This document shows positions 33,735 to 42,461 of a DNA stretch of 64,000 bases, piece after piece. The stretch comes from an uncultured Erythrobacter sp. (GTDB taxonomy: Bacteria; Pseudomonadota; Alphaproteobacteria; Sphingomonadales; Sphingomonadaceae). The notes below the pieces were generated by a model that worked only from the letters and a program-made list of their open reading frames with translations, searched no databases and had not been told where the DNA came from. Location of the stretch: positions 1,322,733 to 1,386,732 of the forward strand of contig CANNCZ010000002.1 of assembly GCA_947503275.1 (NCBI GenBank). The letters run 5' to 3'. The translations under genes were made by a program, and so were the position numbers. How positions within the stretch are numbered: position 1 is the first letter of the stretch; each line of letters starts with the position of its first letter.

Positions 33735-36188
33735 ATGAAATTTCGTCACGCTTTGGCCTTTGGCGTTGCGCTAAGTGCCTTTTCCACCCCCGCTTTCGCT
33801 CAGGATCAGGAAGCTGGTTCTGAGGAAGTTGCTGAAGAAGGCAACGAGATCATCGTTACTGCCGTTGCGCGCGGCCAGAACCGGCTTGAAAGTTCGGTTT
33901 CGGTCAGCACGGTCGGGGCCGAACAGATCGCAGATCTTGCTCCGCCTTCCTCCGCCGACCTTATACGCCAGATCCCCGGCATCCGCTCTGAGGCTTCGGG
34001 TGGTGAAGGTAACGCCAACATCGCCGTGCGCGGTCTGCCCGTTTCGACCGGCGGTGCGAGATATATCCAGCTGCAGGAAGACGGTCTGCCTGTTCTCGAA
34101 TTTGGCGACATCATCTTCGGCAATGCCGACAACTTCCTCCGCGCTGACCGCAATGTCGCCCGTGTTGAGGCGGTTCGCGGTGGCTCTGCTTCCACCTTTG
34201 CTTCAAACGCCCCAGGCGGTGTGATCAACTTCATCTCGAAGACCGGTCAGCGCGAAGGCGGTGCGATCCAAGGTACAGTCGGTGTCGATTTTGAAACCTA
34301 TCGCGTCGATTTTGACTATGGTGCGCCGCTCGCCGACGATCTCTATTTCCACGTCGGTGGCTTCTATCGCACCGGAGAAGGCCCGCGCGATATTGGCTAT
34401 AACGGCTACGATGGCGGCCAGATCAAAGCCAACATCACCAAGGAATTCGACGGCGGCTACGTCCGTTTCCACGCCAAGTTCCTCGATGACAGCACGCCGA
34501 CCATCCTGCCGCAGCCGGTCTTTGTTGGCGGCACGGACAGCGATCCTGACTACAACGCCATTCCCGGCTTCGACCCGCGTACCGACTCACTCTATAGCCC
34601 GCTCATCACCACGGCGCTGACGCTAGACGGTGGGAACAATCCGACCACTTTCAACATCAATGATGGTCTCTCGGTTGAATCGCAGGCCTTCGGTGTTGAA
34701 GCCGAGATCGACGTAGGCTCCGGTTGGACGCTGACCAACCGCTTCCGTTATGCCAACAATTCGGGCAGCTTTGTTTCTCCCTTCCCGGCAAGCGCAGGCG
34801 GCGCACAGGACATCGCTGATGGCATTGGCGGCGCTGGTTCGAGCATCGTCTTTGCGACCGGTCCGAACGCTGGTTCGACGGCCAACGCATCGAGCATTGG
34901 TGGCAACGGCCTGCTTACTAATGTCGTGCTCTTCAACACGCGTCTGAACAGCCTCGACAATATCACCAACGACTTCCGCATTTCCAAGGACTTCGACTTT
35001 GGTGGCGGTTCTGCGACCTTTACCAGCGGCTTCTACCTTTCGCGTCAGGATGTCGACACCGATTGGCTTTGGACCTCATTCGTCCAAACGGTTGAGGGCG
35101 ATGGCAATGCGGTTCTGGTCGACATCGTCGATGCAGGCGGCGACACCGTTACAGACAATGGCGTTGTTGGCTTTGGCGCAAATTTCTTCGGCAATTGCTG
35201 CCGTCGAAATTACGATGTGCAGTACAGCACTTATGCGCCCTTCGCATCGCTTGCACTTGAGTTTGACCGCCTGACACTCGATGCCAGCATTCGTTATGAT
35301 TATGGCGATGCCAATGGCACGATTACCGGCGATGGTCCGGTCATCGACTTCGACTTCAACAATGATGGCTTGATCAGCACGCCTGAGTCGTTGACGTCCG
35401 TGCTTCCGCTGGGTGATGCGAGTCCGGTAGATTACGACTTTGGCTATTTCTCTTGGTCGCTCGGTGCCAACTATCTGCTGACAGATGATCTGGGCATTTT
35501 CGCACGGTACAGCCAGGGCGGACGTCACACTGCCGACCGCAGCCTGTTCTCGCCCGCAGTCAGCAGGACCGATGGCGGTTTGCCGGGCGGCGATGATGGT
35601 GTGATTGCCGATGTCAATCAGCTTGAAATGGGTCTGAAGTATCAGGGAAGCGGGCTGTCGATCTACGCCACCGGCTTCTATGCTGAAACCAGCGAGACGA
35701 ACGTCGAAATCGCTCCTCTGCTTCTGACCGATACCGACTACGAAGCCTACGGTATTGAGCTTGAGGGTTCGTATTCGACCGGACCGTTCACTTTGAGCGC
35801 TGGTGCCACTTGGACCGATGCCGAAATCAAGGATTCGCTCAATGCAGCGGTCATTGGCAACACACCGCGTCGTCAAGCCGACTTTGTCTATCAGGCAACC
35901 GCCGCATACGATGACGGCTTCTTCAAAGCTGGCGCCAACCTGATCGGAACTACGGACAGCTTCACGCAAGACAACAACCAGCTTAAGCTGCCTGCATACG
36001 CCCAGGTGAACGCATACCTTGCCGTTCGCCCTGTCGACCGTGTCGAAGTGGCGCTCAACGCCAACAACCTGTTCAACAGCGAAGGCTACACCGAAGCAGA
36101 AGAAGGTTCGATCCCGGCCAACGGTATCGTACGAGCTCGCTCGATAGCGGGCCGCACGATCGCCGCGTCGGTCCGTTTCGAATTCTGA
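33735..36188 (+). CDS. TonB-dependent receptor for sucrose or fructosides
   Basis: An 817-residue receptor starting at 33735 after AGGAGAG, with signal peptide ending STPAFAQ. The TonB-box region is GNEIIVTAVARGQNRLE; the plug has SSADLIRQIPGIRSEASG and GGSASTFASNAPGGVINF; the C-terminal strand is TIAASVRFEF. It would carry sugar across the outer membrane to the MFS importer. Membership of the sugar cluster and the two LacI operators in its promoter are the main evidence for ligand; sequence alone does not prove it. Confidence 0.88.
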   Translation: MKFRHALAFGVALSAFSTPAFAQDQEAGSEEVAEEGNEIIVTAVARGQNRLESSVSVSTVGAEQIADLAPPSSADLIRQIPGIRSEASGGEGNANIAVRGLPVSTGGARYIQLQEDGLPVLEFGDIIFGNADNFLRADRNVARVEAVRGGSASTFASNAPGGVINFISKTGQREGGAIQGTVGVDFETYRVDFDYGAPLADDLYFHVGGFYRTGEGPRDIGYNGYDGGQIKANITKEFDGGYVRFHAKFLDDSTPTILPQPVFVGGTDSDPDYNAIPGFDPRTDSLYSPLITTALTLDGGNNPTTFNINDGLSVESQAFGVEAEIDVGSGWTLTNRFRYANNSGSFVSPFPASAGGAQDIADGIGGAGSSIVFATGPNAGSTANASSIGGNGLLTNVVLFNTRLNSLDNITNDFRISKDFDFGGGSATFTSGFYLSRQDVDTDWLWTSFVQTVEGDGNAVLVDIVDAGGDTVTDNGVVGFGANFFGNCCRRNYDVQYSTYAPFASLALEFDRLTLDASIRYDYGDANGTITGDGPVIDFDFNNDGLISTPESLTSVLPLGDASPVDYDFGYFSWSLGANYLLTDDLGIFARYSQGGRHTADRSLFSPAVSRTDGGLPGGDDGVIADVNQLEMGLKYQGSGLSIYATGFYAETSETNVEIAPLLLTDTDYEAYGIELEGSYSTGPFTLSAGATWTDAEIKDSLNAAVIGNTPRRQADFVYQATAAYDDGFFKAGANLIGTTDSFTQDNNQLKLPAYAQVNAYLAVRPVDRVEVALNANNLFNSEGYTEAEEGSIPANGIVRARSIAGRTIAASVRFEF

Positions 36189-36198
36189 TGCAACGGAC

Positions 36199-36242
36199 AA
36201 GGGCCGGCCAGACACCTCCCTGTTGGTCGGCCCTTATTTTTT
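36199..36242 (+). terminator. Terminator after sugar TonB receptor
   Basis: AAGGGCCGGCC pairs with GGTCGGCCCTT across a 15-base loop, followed by ATTTTTT. Leaky read-through to the GH68 gene 26 bp later is possible. Confidence 0.75.
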
Positions 36243-36267
36243 CCAATCATTTGCTTAGGGTGCTGGC

Positions 36268-37383
36268 ATGACGACTGCCTGGACCGCTGACTGTGTGCGC
36301 AAAATCAAAGACGCACGCATTTCGCGCATTCCAATTATCAAAGAGAATGGTCCTGGCACGCTCGATGCTGGACGCGTCTATTGGGATATGTGGCCGATAC
36401 AGGACCAGGATGGCCGCGTCGCGTCGATCCACGGGCGCGAACTATGGATGGCCTTGTCCGCACCTGATCGCGGCGATCCAAGCCTACGCCATTTCGAGGC
36501 GAAAATTCGCCTTATCGAGCGCAAGTCAGGAGAGTGGTTCGATCTCGGCGACGTGCTCCCTGAATTCACGGTAGATTATGAGCGCGAATGGGCGGGGTCT
36601 GCGGTCACCGATGGCGAAGGCGTTAGCCTGTACTTTACGGCGGCCGGAACAAGTCAGCGTCCTGGAGGCTATCAACAGCGCCTCGTGGAAGCCCATGCAA
36701 TTATCGGGTCAGATGGGCTGCCGGACGCGTGGACCGCGCCCCGCGCATCAATCAGCGAATTCGCGCCCGAGTATATGCTGGCAGACGCGCATGAAGGGGA
36801 GGCCGGCAAGATCAAGGCATTCCGCGATCCCGCCTATTTCCGCGATCCTGCCGACGGGCGGGAGTACTTGATTTTCACCGCATCTCTTGCCGGTATCGAC
36901 AGTGACTACAACGGCGCGGTCGGTATCGCCCGCCGGACCGAAGATGGATGGGAGCTGTTGCCACCGTTGATCCACGCTGACAGCGTCAACAACGAGCTGG
37001 AGCGAGCGCATGTCGTCTACCACCAAGGACGCTACTACGCGTTCTGGGCGACCCAGCGCTCGACATTCGCACCCGAGCTGAGCCATGCGCCCAACGGCCT
37101 GTATGGCATGGTGTCCGACAGCTTATTCGGTGACTATCGTCCACTCAATGGATCGGGTCTGGTACTTGCCAATCCTGACGAAGAACCCCTTCAAAGCTAT
37201 AGCTGGTTTGTGACGCGTGAGCTTCTCGTTTCCAGCTTCGTCGATTTTCGCGGCCTGAAGGGAGAACCTGTTCCTGAAAATCCCGACGAAGCCAACAGAC
37301 TGTTCGGCGGCGTTCCCGCTCCACTTCTGAAGCTGACCATTGATGGGTATCGCTGCGAATTGGTGGAAACGCTTGAGGCATGA
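36268..37383 (+). CDS. GH68 family beta-fructofuranosidase/levansucrase-like enzyme
   Basis: A 371-residue glycoside hydrolase family 68 protein. The catalytic triad of the family is visible: nucleophile Asp40 in YWDMWPIQD, the transition-state stabiliser Asp187 in AFRDPAYF, and acid/base Glu245 in NNELERAHVVY. Secreted levansucrases carry a signal peptide and are usually above 400 residues; here there is none and the protein is short, so it is probably cytoplasmic and used for sucrose hydrolysis rather than levan synthesis. TTCCAATCATTTGCTT, 12 bases before the start, matches the LacI operator at 12 of 16 positions. The ROK kinase ATG overlaps its stop. Confidence 0.85.
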   Translation: MTTAWTADCVRKIKDARISRIPIIKENGPGTLDAGRVYWDMWPIQDQDGRVASIHGRELWMALSAPDRGDPSLRHFEAKIRLIERKSGEWFDLGDVLPEFTVDYEREWAGSAVTDGEGVSLYFTAAGTSQRPGGYQQRLVEAHAIIGSDGLPDAWTAPRASISEFAPEYMLADAHEGEAGKIKAFRDPAYFRDPADGREYLIFTASLAGIDSDYNGAVGIARRTEDGWELLPPLIHADSVNNELERAHVVYHQGRYYAFWATQRSTFAPELSHAPNGLYGMVSDSLFGDYRPLNGSGLVLANPDEEPLQSYSWFVTRELLVSSFVDFRGLKGEPVPENPDEANRLFGGVPAPLLKLTIDGYRCELVETLEA

Positions 37384-38255
37384 GCTCGGCAGGCAAACCC
37401 CTACTGGGTGGTATCGAGGCTGGCGGAACCAAGTTCGTGCTTGCGGTGGGACATTCACCGACCGAGATCATCGAAAGGCATGAAATTCCTACGCGCGATC
37501 CGGCGACAACACTTGCTCAGGCAAGCGAGTGGTTTGAGGGTCAAGGGGCGATCAGTACGCTTGGAATTGCGAGCTTCGGCCCCGTCGATCTTGATCGGTC
37601 ATCACCGCTCTGGGGTCACATTACCAACACGCCTAAGCCGGGTTGGGAAAACTGCGACTTGGCTGGTTACTTTGCCAAACGCTTTGGAGTTCCCATTGGC
37701 TTCGACACCGACGTGAACGGAGCTGCGCTCGCTGAGTATCAGCACGGCGCGGGAAAGGGAGCATCATCGCTTGCCTATATCACCGTGGGTACCGGGATTG
37801 GCGGAGGTCTCGTGAATGACGGACAGGCCGTCCATGGAGCCGCGCATCCAGAGATGGGCCACATCTTCCCGCGCCGCCATGGCGATGATCGCGAGTTCGA
37901 AGGAATATGCCCTCACCACGGCGACTGCTTGGAAGGATTGGCGAGCGGTCCGGCGATCAAGGCGCGTTGGCGAGCGTCACTTTCGGAGTTACCGGCAGAT
38001 CACATCGCGCATGAAATCATCGCCTTGTACCTCGCTCAGCTAGCGAACTCCCTTATCGCAATGACGGCAGTCGAGATCATTGTGTTGGGCGGAGGTGTCA
38101 TGAAGACGGACGGCTTGACCGAGCGTGTGGCTCGTATGGCATCGGAACTCGGCGCAGAGTATTTTCCGGGCGGGTCTAGGCACAAGATCGTCTCACCAGG
38201 CCTTGGCCAGAATGCTGGCCTCGCAGGAGCGCTAATGCTCGCTGCTGATCTGTGA
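37380..38255 (+). CDS. ROK-family fructokinase
   Basis: A 291-residue sugar kinase of the ROK family, starting inside the GH68 stop (ATGA). It has the phosphate-binding GGIEAGGTKFVLAVG, sugar-binding GFDTDVNGAALAEYQ with catalytic Asp, ITVGTGIGGGLV, and the zinc site HPEMGHIFPRR plus CPHHGDCLEGLASG, as in mannofructokinases. It would phosphorylate fructose released by the GH68 enzyme to fructose-6-phosphate. Coupling to GH68 makes fructose the likeliest substrate. Confidence 0.9.
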   Translation: MSSAGKPLLGGIEAGGTKFVLAVGHSPTEIIERHEIPTRDPATTLAQASEWFEGQGAISTLGIASFGPVDLDRSSPLWGHITNTPKPGWENCDLAGYFAKRFGVPIGFDTDVNGAALAEYQHGAGKGASSLAYITVGTGIGGGLVNDGQAVHGAAHPEMGHIFPRRHGDDREFEGICPHHGDCLEGLASGPAIKARWRASLSELPADHIAHEIIALYLAQLANSLIAMTAVEIIVLGGGVMKTDGLTERVARMASELGAEYFPGGSRHKIVSPGLGQNAGLAGALMLAADL

Positions 38256-38268
38256 ATCGACTTGAATT

Positions 38269-38324
38269 GGGCCGTGTGTGGACTGTCCGCTCTTGGAGGT
38301 ACCTTAAAGGAAAGCGGCCTTTCC
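38269..38324. repeat. Module-border sequence B and hairpin
   Basis: GGGCCGTG...GTCCGC (38269-38290) resembles border A at 18 of 22 positions. GGAAAG-CGGC-CTTTCC (38309-38324) forms a hairpin that may terminate the GH68-kinase transcript, although no T-run follows. Confidence 0.4.
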
Positions 38325-38387
38325 GTTAAGGCCCAGGTCTCGCCGAAACAGCTTTCCTACAAAGGCGGGGGATGGCAATGCTGCGTT

Positions 38388-39623
38388 ATGTCATACTTTG
38401 ATCCGACCACTTGGCAGAACTTCAACAAGAAACAAATGCTCAAGCACCTCGAAAAGTGGAAGAATGCACCAGAGGGAATAGACAAAAATAAAAAGGACGA
38501 GGCCGGTAAATCACTCAACAAGGTGATGGTTTTTCAGAACTTGCTCTCGCCACTCGACGTCTATTGTTATCTAAAAGCTCGTTTTGGAGAGCCGAGGGGA
38601 ATGCAGACATTCCTCAAAAATGATGACTCCGACAATATGTTCCACTGGGATTACAATATCAAAGCGGGTGAAAAGGACCTCTACTTCGTCGGCGCTACTC
38701 AAGAGGTCCATGTATGGGTCGACGATGAATTTTCTGATGCGGACTGGATCGGTTTTGCGAACGCGCTCAAAGCGGATTTCGGACGTGTCGGGCAAGACAA
38801 GAGCAAAGTTCTCAAAGAGCTAGAGAAGTGGGTGATTCTCCCAAATCACTTCTTATCGACGGCGAATGAATGTGCAGAGTATTATCACGATATCAAACGC
38901 TCGATGAAGAAGCTCAGGCGCATCTCAAAACCAGTCGGACGGTCCGGCTACGACAGTGACTTCAAGCAACTCCTCAACAAGCAAGGCCGGAGCGTCCGGA
39001 AGATTAGCTCGGCCTGTATCAAGCTAAATATCCTTATGCCTGTCATGTTTGAGTCGTTCCTCGGTCTTCTCATTGCGATCCTAGTCCGCCAGGAAGTTCG
39101 AGCGAATGGCCCGATCTACAAGAGCTTCATAAGAAGCAATCTAGACGTGAAGATTCTCGATCTTGCGACAAGGTGCCGGGGATTTGCAAAACCCATTTCC
39201 CCGGACAACGAAGCGATGGGACGATTTTGGAGCGTCGTAAATCGCAGAAACGACGTGATCCACGGCAATCTTGACGTCGAAAAGGACGGCATGGACACCG
39301 TGTATTTCGACGGGAAGACGCCGTTGTTTCGGTCAGGAGGGGACCGCATACAGTCCCACTGGGAGGGCATGGTTCAAAATCATCAACCTGAACGGGTTCT
39401 AGAAGACTACGAGGCCACACATTCGTTCATTTATGAAATCATCGGCCATCTAGAGCCGCAAATGCAATCTCAAATCAAGATTCTAATCGCGGAAGACGGT
39501 CCAGGCTGGGATGCAAAACGCGGCATATTTGGTAAGCTGTTCCCCTCGCATGTCATGTCTTTTACGATGGACGGGCTTCGCTACGATAGCGAGCTACAAG
39601 AGACACCGACGACAGAAGGGTAA
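38388..39623 (+). CDS. Unknown protein with HEPN-type RxxxxH motif
   Basis: A 411-residue protein from the ATG at 38388 (MSYFDPTTWQNF); an upstream in-frame start would run through the border hairpin and is unlikely. I do not recognise a full-length family. RRNDVIHGN near residues 286-294 (Arg287-x4-His292) fits the RxxxxH signature of HEPN ribonucleases, within a helical segment; MFESFLGLLIAILV is a hydrophobic helix ahead of it. The N-terminal 150 residues are basic and have no clear domain. It lies between sugar genes and other putative defence genes, with AT-richer sequence. A toxin or antiviral RNase is the working idea; a plain HEPN-like structural domain is the alternative. Confidence 0.55.
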   Translation: MSYFDPTTWQNFNKKQMLKHLEKWKNAPEGIDKNKKDEAGKSLNKVMVFQNLLSPLDVYCYLKARFGEPRGMQTFLKNDDSDNMFHWDYNIKAGEKDLYFVGATQEVHVWVDDEFSDADWIGFANALKADFGRVGQDKSKVLKELEKWVILPNHFLSTANECAEYYHDIKRSMKKLRRISKPVGRSGYDSDFKQLLNKQGRSVRKISSACIKLNILMPVMFESFLGLLIAILVRQEVRANGPIYKSFIRSNLDVKILDLATRCRGFAKPISPDNEAMGRFWSVVNRRNDVIHGNLDVEKDGMDTVYFDGKTPLFRSGGDRIQSHWEGMVQNHQPERVLEDYEATHSFIYEIIGHLEPQMQSQIKILIAEDGPGWDAKRGIFGKLFPSHVMSFTMDGLRYDSELQETPTTEG

Positions 39624-39866
39624 CAAGATGCGACTGGCAGACCATGAAATTGGTGGCGGAGTAGTGTCTTAAATCCCTGACACGCCTGCCGTGGCTCTGC
39701 TCTTCTGGAGAAAGTGTATTTTGTTCGCATGACCGCTCAGACCATCAATATCGGCCTTTGAGCCATAATCCGAAGTTGGGCCAAGAGCGCGCTTTCTGGA
39801 CCTGTTATTGGGTCACAACGAGGGACCATTCCATCGCCCAATCAATCTTGGTCAATCGCGGCCTTA
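39624..39866. other. Intergenic region with module-border sequence C
   Basis: Convergent 240-bp gap. It contains ATATCGGCCTTTGA at 39748-39761, an exact 14-base copy of the relaxase 3' end at 31046-31059, and a nearby GGGCC. No gene seen. Confidence 0.4.
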
Positions 39867-41123
39867 CTATGAGTAGACTACCTCAGCAGTATCGATGAAC
39901 CGTCGGAACAGGTCTAGCCATTCTCCTGTCTGATCTTGTTCGATCGCACGTCGGATGATCTTCATATCCGTGGAAATCACTAGCGCATAAACGTCGTCAT
40001 CCTTATCCTGAAAACGCTGGCAGATACGCTTCAACATTTCTTGCTGCTCGCTCTTTCGATAGCTAAGCGCAGTGAGTTCCTCGAATTCCTCTTTACTCAT
40101 TCGGACAGCGTATGGGAGGGCACTCTGAGGTGGGCCGAATGGCTTCATTTCCATAACCATACCCTTGAAATCCAGATCGAAATGACCCTCGGCATCCATC
40201 GGCACAATAGTTTGTATGTGCCCTACCGCAGTTCCCTTGTAGCCAACGTAGGTCGACGGTTGCCCCATCTGCAATGATCCATCAAACATTTCAGAGGGGA
40301 ACTGATGCACAAGGGCCGCCCAAACAAGCCGGCCCAATATGTCGACAACACTCTCGTGGGGCTCAGGCAGCGATGCTTCAATCTCTCGGAGAGTTTTTCC
40401 GTGCATCAAGCTATTGCGAGTCTTCTCAAGTAGATCAGCCATTTGATCATCGCATTCTTTATCGATGCTCATGAGCAAAGCGCGGATAGCTTGCTTTGGG
40501 TAAGGCTTATGTGTCGGATGCGAATTGCACTTCTCACAATAAAGAGCTGACTGGCACTGTGGGCATTTGTCGTTCACCTTGGCACTAGGTTTCTGAAACT
40601 CTGCAATGATCTCAAGCGCGAACCAGAAATAAGTGTATTGATCATCCAGTACGGTGGCATTTACCCCTATCCTGTACCAACGAAGCGCGCGTTGAATTGC
40701 TCGTGGCACGTCAAACTCGAAAAGGCGCCCAACAGTCTTTACGTTCTCTTCTGTTAAGAACGGCTGTGGGTCTTCGTATTCGATCCTATCCCCCCACATG
40801 CGAACATCTCTCATCGCACCGTTGGGAGGCTCGGCATCCACTATCTGCCTTATTCGATGCTTCTGAAAACTAGACCCCGTCGTGAATGCCAGCATGTCTA
40901 AACACGTCTTAAGATGCTCTTCTGCAACGTCAGTTGCGCTGTCCAGCGAAGCCGCCTCAAAGTAGAGATGGACGGAGAGCAAAAAGGGAACGGTGTATTC
41001 CGAACGTGGTATGTTCTTAATCCGAGCCGTAAATTCACTCTTGTGGCCATTGAAGGTCAACACACGATTATCAGCTACAACGGATACATCAGTAATAACT
41101 TCGAAATTCGCGGCGCAACGCAT
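39867..41123 (-). CDS. Unknown protein with zinc ribbon and HEPN-type motif
   Basis: A 418-residue protein of unrecognised family. It contains a likely zinc ribbon (CPQC at 187-190, CEKC at 196-199, with His202 and His205 nearby) and, 37 residues later, TRNSLMHGKTL (Arg236-x4-His241), an RxxxxH motif as in HEPN domains such as the ApeA-like group. The preceding helix FWFALEIIAEFQKP is typical of the first HEPN helix. The C-terminal 150 residues are mixed alpha/beta with no assigned domain. GGGAACGG lies before the ATG. It is downstream of the PD-(D/E)xK-like gene on the same strand, 120 bp apart. Defence or toxin function is inference. Confidence 0.6.
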   Translation of the reverse strand: MRCAANFEVITDVSVVADNRVLTFNGHKSEFTARIKNIPRSEYTVPFLLSVHLYFEAASLDSATDVAEEHLKTCLDMLAFTTGSSFQKHRIRQIVDAEPPNGAMRDVRMWGDRIEYEDPQPFLTEENVKTVGRLFEFDVPRAIQRALRWYRIGVNATVLDDQYTYFWFALEIIAEFQKPSAKVNDKCPQCQSALYCEKCNSHPTHKPYPKQAIRALLMSIDKECDDQMADLLEKTRNSLMHGKTLREIEASLPEPHESVVDILGRLVWAALVHQFPSEMFDGSLQMGQPSTYVGYKGTAVGHIQTIVPMDAEGHFDLDFKGMVMEMKPFGPPQSALPYAVRMSKEEFEELTALSYRKSEQQEMLKRICQRFQDKDDDVYALVISTDMKIIRRAIEQDQTGEWLDLFRRFIDTAEVVYS

Positions 41124-41243
41124 AGACCGTTCCCAAATTAGAGCAAGACCTTGCTATTTTTAGCGGGTTCGAGCCGCGCAGTCGCCTAAAGGCCATAGTT
41201 GTTCGGTGGATTAAGTCGACTAGATGGGTTTTGGGCTAGTGGA

Positions 41244-42311
41244 TCACGAGGCGCGCAAACCTTCAATGAACTCCACAACACTGGAAGGAAGGCCAAGCCG
41301 GTTTGCAGCGGCGTAAGCCCGTTGCGGGTCGTAGTCGAAGTCAGTGATTGGAATGGCCTGCCTTCCCATTTCCTCTGTTAGCTCAGCGAAACGCCTGATC
41401 CACAGAGTCTTTTCGTCCTGTGAAAGCTTAAGCGGAGTGTTCTTAAGAAACATCAGCGACGTTACCAAAGTCACTTCGTCGAAACGATCTCGTAGGTCAG
41501 CTTTGCTCAGTTCAGCGAGATAAGGGTTTCGCTTGTATTCGGTACGCCAACGCTCGTGGCGTGGTGCAGATTCGGGGATATGATCAATCGTGGTGCAATC
41601 CGGCGGCCTATCACCTGCGTCAAAGTATTTGCCATAACCCCATGCGCCCCAACGATGCTGGATGATCGACAGAACATCGGACTTCCATTGGCTTGTATAA
41701 ACCGATGGACCTTCAACTAGCGTGATGGGGAATGTCACTTTGCCCTCTATGACCGTCGCATGGCGCTCAGTGAAATAGATGATCCCATCCACGCCTGAAA
41801 AGCTCTGTTTGCCCCCACGCTTGCTGCGTACTGCATGCCAAAGAACGTAAGCGACAGTTTCCGGATCGTATATCTCGTGGTCCTCGTTGACCAAGATCAA
41901 AACTCGAACTTGGCTTTTGCGCGGAAAAGCCTTTGCATGCGCCTTCAATTGTCGATTTGCCTTCTTGAGAGGATTTAGGATACCTCTTCCCACACGCTCC
42001 ATCACCTTGTGACCGACTGCTTCTGGATCATCGGTATTATCGATGAACGATTGCATTGGAGCCGACCCCAGGAAGATCGGCCAATCTGGCGCAGAACGTA
42101 GCTCTTCAAGAAGGTTGTCCAGTCGCTCGCTCCCATCGTCTTCTAGAGATTTGATCTCAACTGCTAGCAGACCCCGGAGGCAAACGTAGTCTGCTCGCCG
42201 CTCTTCTGAGCCTTGAATCTCGTCGAGTAGCAACCCACCAAGACGCTCAACGATGAACTTCTCGATCCGTGGTGAAAGTGGTTCGACAGGCCCAGTTCGC
42301 TCTACTCGCAT
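41244..42311 (-). CDS. Unknown protein, PD-(D/E)xK nuclease-like N-terminus
   Basis: A 355-residue protein of unrecognised family. The N-terminal 60 residues read RIEKFIVERLGGLLLDEI, then RRADYVCLRGLLAVEIKSL: Asp41, followed by Glu52-Ile-Lys54, has the spacing of the PD-(D/E)xK nuclease core, with an upstream Glu as in many of these folds. The middle includes VRVLILVNEDHEIYD, and the remainder is alpha/beta with a Trp/Tyr-rich patch (HRWGAWGYGKYFDAGD). It is the first gene of a minus-strand pair with the zinc-ribbon HEPN-motif protein, next to the integrase. A restriction-like role in defence is a hypothesis. Confidence 0.55.
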   Translation of the reverse strand: MRVERTGPVEPLSPRIEKFIVERLGGLLLDEIQGSEERRADYVCLRGLLAVEIKSLEDDGSERLDNLLEELRSAPDWPIFLGSAPMQSFIDNTDDPEAVGHKVMERVGRGILNPLKKANRQLKAHAKAFPRKSQVRVLILVNEDHEIYDPETVAYVLWHAVRSKRGGKQSFSGVDGIIYFTERHATVIEGKVTFPITLVEGPSVYTSQWKSDVLSIIQHRWGAWGYGKYFDAGDRPPDCTTIDHIPESAPRHERWRTEYKRNPYLAELSKADLRDRFDEVTLVTSLMFLKNTPLKLSQDEKTLWIRRFAELTEEMGRQAIPITDFDYDPQRAYAAANRLGLPSSVVEFIEGLRAS

Positions 42312-42461
42312 TACCTAGTTATGAGGGAAGTATGAGCGCATTCAAGTTAATCTCTATTGGCCTTGTGAACTGGTCTTGGTGTCTGCTTTCAGGGTCGCAG
42401 TGTTTGCTGGCCAATGACCGGGATTGGGGCGCAAAGCCGCCGTGCTCATGAGAGTTCTTCT

